Below the pieces are notes generated by a model. The model worked only from the letters and a program-made list of their open reading frames with translations. It did not search any database and was not told the DNA's origin. A stretch of 64,000 bases of DNA from Larkinella insperata (GTDB lineage: Bacteria; Bacteroidota; Bacteroidia; Cytophagales; Spirosomataceae), in NCBI RefSeq assembly GCF_026248825.1, contig NZ_CP110973.1:868001-932000 (forward strand). Reading direction: 5' to 3'. Position numbers and translations under genes: made by a program. This document shows, piece after piece, positions 62,128 through 64,000 of the stretch. Within the stretch, counting starts at the first letter, position 1; the number at the start of each line of letters is the position of its first letter.

Positions 62128-62167
62128 CTCGTTTTATGAAAAGTAGCCAAATACCTGTTGAGGGGGA

Positions 62168-63079
62168 TTACTTCATCTTGGTCCGTTTAACGAGGTAGCT
62201 CGTCAGGATTTGGTCGAAGCCCTTGGCGATGTCGGCTTCAATGAAATCAATCCGGTATTGGCCGCAACGCAGTTTTAGTTCGTGGTAAAAACTCTTGACG
62301 GCCTGCTGGTAGTTGTCGCGCACCTGATTCGGCTGGACCTTCACTTTCTCGCCCGTTTCCAGGTCGATAAATTCATAAGGGCGCTCGTCGAACGCAAAAT
62401 CCTCTTCGGTTTTTTTGTCCGTCACGTGGAAGATCAGCACTTCGTGAAGGTTGTGGCGCAGGTGCTGCAGGGCCGAAAACAGGTGATCCACCTCGGAGAC
62501 GTTTTCAAACATATCGCTGAAGATCACCACCAGGGAACGCTTGTTGATCTTCTCGGCCAGCTGGTGAATGACCTCGGCGGCTGACGTTTTCCGCTGGGGA
62601 GCGGGCTGTTGCAGCAAATTACTGAGCTGCTGAAAAATTTTATGGACGTGCGAAGGTGTCGATTTGGTCTGCGTTTGCAGATCAATATTCTCCGCAAAAG
62701 TGGTCAGGCTGACAGCATCTTTCTGGCGCTGCAATAAATACGCAATGCAGGCAGCCGCCAGAATGCTGAACGTGATCTTGCCGTAGCCCGGTTCGGGGTA
62801 ATACATCGTCGACGACGTATCGAGCAGCAGGTGGCAACGCAGGTTAGTTTCTTCCTCAAACCGTTTGACAAACAAACGCTCGGTTTTGGCGTACACCTTC
62901 CAGTCGATGTAGCGGGTACTTTCGCCGGTATTATAGAGCCGGTGTTCGGCAAATTCGACCGAAAAGCCGTGAAACGGAGACTTATGCAAACCGGTAATAA
63001 AGCCTTCCACCAACTGCCGGGCCAGAAACTCAACATTACCGTACTCCCGGACTTTGAGTAAATCTATTTGCGCTGCCAT
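62168..63079 (-). CDS. DUF58 domain-containing protein
   Basis: 303 residues. The DUF58 hallmark RLYNTGESTRYIDWKVYAKTERL is near residues 46-70. The VWA-like fold follows with LLDTSSTMYY (a DxSxS-like metal site: Asp-Thr-Ser-Ser-Thr) and VVIFSDMFENVSEV. In this phylum such genes often sit in a MoxR-DUF58-BatA-type cluster; here no MoxR gene is adjacent and the BatA-like gene is at 34132. The molecular role is not known. It is 155 bases downstream of the RlpA-like gene. Confidence 0.92.
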   Translation of the reverse strand: MAAQIDLLKVREYGNVEFLARQLVEGFITGLHKSPFHGFSVEFAEHRLYNTGESTRYIDWKVYAKTERLFVKRFEEETNLRCHLLLDTSSTMYYPEPGYGKITFSILAAACIAYLLQRQKDAVSLTTFAENIDLQTQTKSTPSHVHKIFQQLSNLLQQPAPQRKTSAAEVIHQLAEKINKRSLVVIFSDMFENVSEVDHLFSALQHLRHNLHEVLIFHVTDKKTEEDFAFDERPYEFIDLETGEKVKVQPNQVRDNYQQAVKSFYHELKLRCGQYRIDFIEADIAKGFDQILTSYLVKRTKMK

Positions 63080-63234
63080 AGTCTAAAAATAAATATCGCG
63101 GCCGGGTCTTCCAACGGATGCATTTTGTTGGTTCGTAACCGGAACAACAATCGGCCTTGTGTCTGAAAGGCGTCCGGTGCAACTTACAAAATGTTTCCGA
63201 GATCCAGCCGCGATACGAAAACGTATTCCGCGCT

Positions 63235-63678
63235 CTAAATGTTGCCAGCGGGTACTACTACTTCAGGTTCCGTCGGAGCGAGTGCAACGGCCGCCGGAAT
63301 ACTCATCGCCCGTCTCTGCCCCACTACCCGGACGGCCACGTTGGCAATGCCCGAGCTGACCATTCCAATGGTTTTAGCCGCTCGGTAGGTCAGATCAATG
63401 ATACGGCCTTTGCGGTGGGGGCCCCGGTCGTTGATGCGAACGACAACGGACTGATTGTTTTGTAAATTGGTCACTTCGACCAGGGTATTCATGGGAAGAG
63501 AAGGGTGAGCTGCCGTGAGTTGATCACTTTGGTGGCGTTCTCCGCTGGTGGTTTTTTTCCCATGTAAGCGTTTTGCGTAGAAAGAAGCCTTTCCTTTCTG
63601 TATGAGACTCGAATGAGCCTCCGTCGGTTTCATTTTCATGCTGGTAAAAAGCAGCATGATCGTTACGATGATACTCAT
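63235..63678 (-). CDS. RlpA-like septal ring lytic transglycosylase family protein
   Basis: 147 residues from the ATG at 63678 (MSIIVTIMLLFTSM, a short hydrophobic signal). The double-psi beta-barrel domain includes GKASFYAKRLHGKKTTSGE, PMNTLVEVTNLQNNQSVVVRINDRGP and the RIIDLTYRAAKTIGM segment. These are the RlpA/DPBB features, including the catalytic-type Asp of VRINDRGP. No SPOR domain follows, so it is a short form. A clear promoter lies at 63769-63798. Confidence 0.9.
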   Translation of the reverse strand: MSIIVTIMLLFTSMKMKPTEAHSSLIQKGKASFYAKRLHGKKTTSGERHQSDQLTAAHPSLPMNTLVEVTNLQNNQSVVVRINDRGPHRKGRIIDLTYRAAKTIGMVSSGIANVAVRVVGQRRAMSIPAAVALAPTEPEVVVPAGNI

Positions 63679-63768
63679 ACAGTTTGGGGTTTGGTGGAAA
63701 ACAAAAAGAGGCTGAGCGTCAGACACATACGCCCCACCTCTTCCTGGAATACGATCATTCCTTATTTA

Positions 63769-63798
63769 CAAAGATAACAGTAACTCCTTAAGAAGCAA
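63769..63798 (-). promoter_or_regulatory. Promoter of the RlpA-like gene
   Basis: Minus-strand TTG (63796-63798), a 19-base spacer and TATCTTTG (63769-63776), an exact consensus promoter. The leader is about 85 bases. Confidence 0.7.
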
Positions 63799-63883
63799 TA
63801 TGTTTTCCCTGTTTCACGGAGTCTTATACCAAAATCGTACCGATTAGGCCGTACGCTATGAAAATTAATTTGAGGCAAAGTTT

Positions 63884-63913
63884 TTGCTAGTTATACTAAT
63901 CCGACTATTTTAG
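63884..63913 (+). promoter_or_regulatory. Promoter of the PUR-family gene
   Basis: TTG at 63884-63886, a 19-base spacer and TATTTTAG at 63906-63913 (one mismatch to TAnnTTTG). The GTG start follows 29 bases downstream. Confidence 0.55.
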
Positions 63914-63942
63914 CGTTTAAATCACCCAAACCACCAGAGATT

Positions 63943-64000
63943 GTGGAAGAAAAAGAGAAAGAAAAAATCTTTTCCAAGCGCGTAAGGGCCGGAAAACGTA
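63943..64000 (+). CDS. PUR family DNA/RNA-binding protein (DUF3276), cut by window end
   Basis: The last 58 bases read GTG then EEKEKEKIFSKRVRAGKR, which matches the start of DUF3276/PUR-family proteins (usually MEEREKIEIYSKRVRAGRR...). The rest lies beyond the window. Such proteins are small nucleic-acid-binding proteins widespread in Bacteroidota; the precise target is not known. The start is a GTG at 63943, and a promoter precedes it at 63884-63913. Confidence 0.7.
   Translation, partial: MEEKEKEKIFSKRVRAGKR

Overview
The window looks like chromosome from a member of the Bacteroidota, order Cytophagales, close to the Spirosoma/Larkinella group. This is inferred from gene content and was not tested by a search. 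The signs are a SusC/SusD pair, a BatA-type membrane protein, a DUF3109 protein, a PUR/DUF3276 protein cut by the right edge, and promoters of the Bacteroidota type (TTG, 19-22 bases, TAnnTTTG) with weak or absent Shine-Dalgarno sequences. No tRNA, rRNA, CRISPR array or insertion sequence was seen.

Positions 1 to about 6400 are AT-rich and sparsely coded. They hold a small unknown gene, a frameshifted PQQ-type beta-propeller lipoprotein gene, a long structured non-coding stretch, a GHKL-ATPase gene followed by a STAS-like (DUF4325) gene, a zinc-ribbon protein and an exported protein. This reads as an accessory island. From about 6400 the sequence is GC-richer, tightly packed core genome.

Positions 6412-18355 hold an M16 peptidase, an O-methyltransferase, a LysM lytic transglycosylase, DUF3109, an alkyltransferase-like protein, a response regulator, mtgA, hemW and several small enzymes. 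Positions 18487-27677 hold an S9 peptidase, a lipoprotein lipase, a GH5 glycosidase with an aldose 1-epimerase, moaD, moaE and a membrane-anchored EEP-family protein. Positions 27830-33203 are the rimP-nusA-infB operon, with a promoter and a terminator-like hairpin in front of it. After a phosphoesterase and a BatA-type protein come fmt-folA on the minus strand and greA-HIT on the plus strand; greA also has a terminator-like hairpin in a long leader. Then come gpsA and a tripartite efflux cluster (adaptor, TolC-like channel, ABC ATPase, FtsX-type permease) interrupted by an oppositely oriented class IV aminotransferase gene.

Positions 47444-55825 form a minus-strand operon: ribokinase, GRP-type sugar transporter, SusC, SusD and an exported ADP-ribosylglycohydrolase-family enzyme. 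It is best read as a ribose or ribosyl-compound scavenging locus. The right end holds a helical-repeat protein, a DUF4097 solenoid protein, a DUF218 protein, a TlpA-like thioredoxin, a decayed membrane glycosyltransferase, a DUF58 protein, an RlpA-like protein and the start of a PUR-family gene.

The most interesting signals are (1) terminator-like hairpins in the leaders of both transcription-elongation-factor units (rimP-nusA-infB and greA), (2) the ATPase/STAS pair beside structured non-coding DNA, (3) the ribose locus, and (4) two families of palindromic intergenic repeats.
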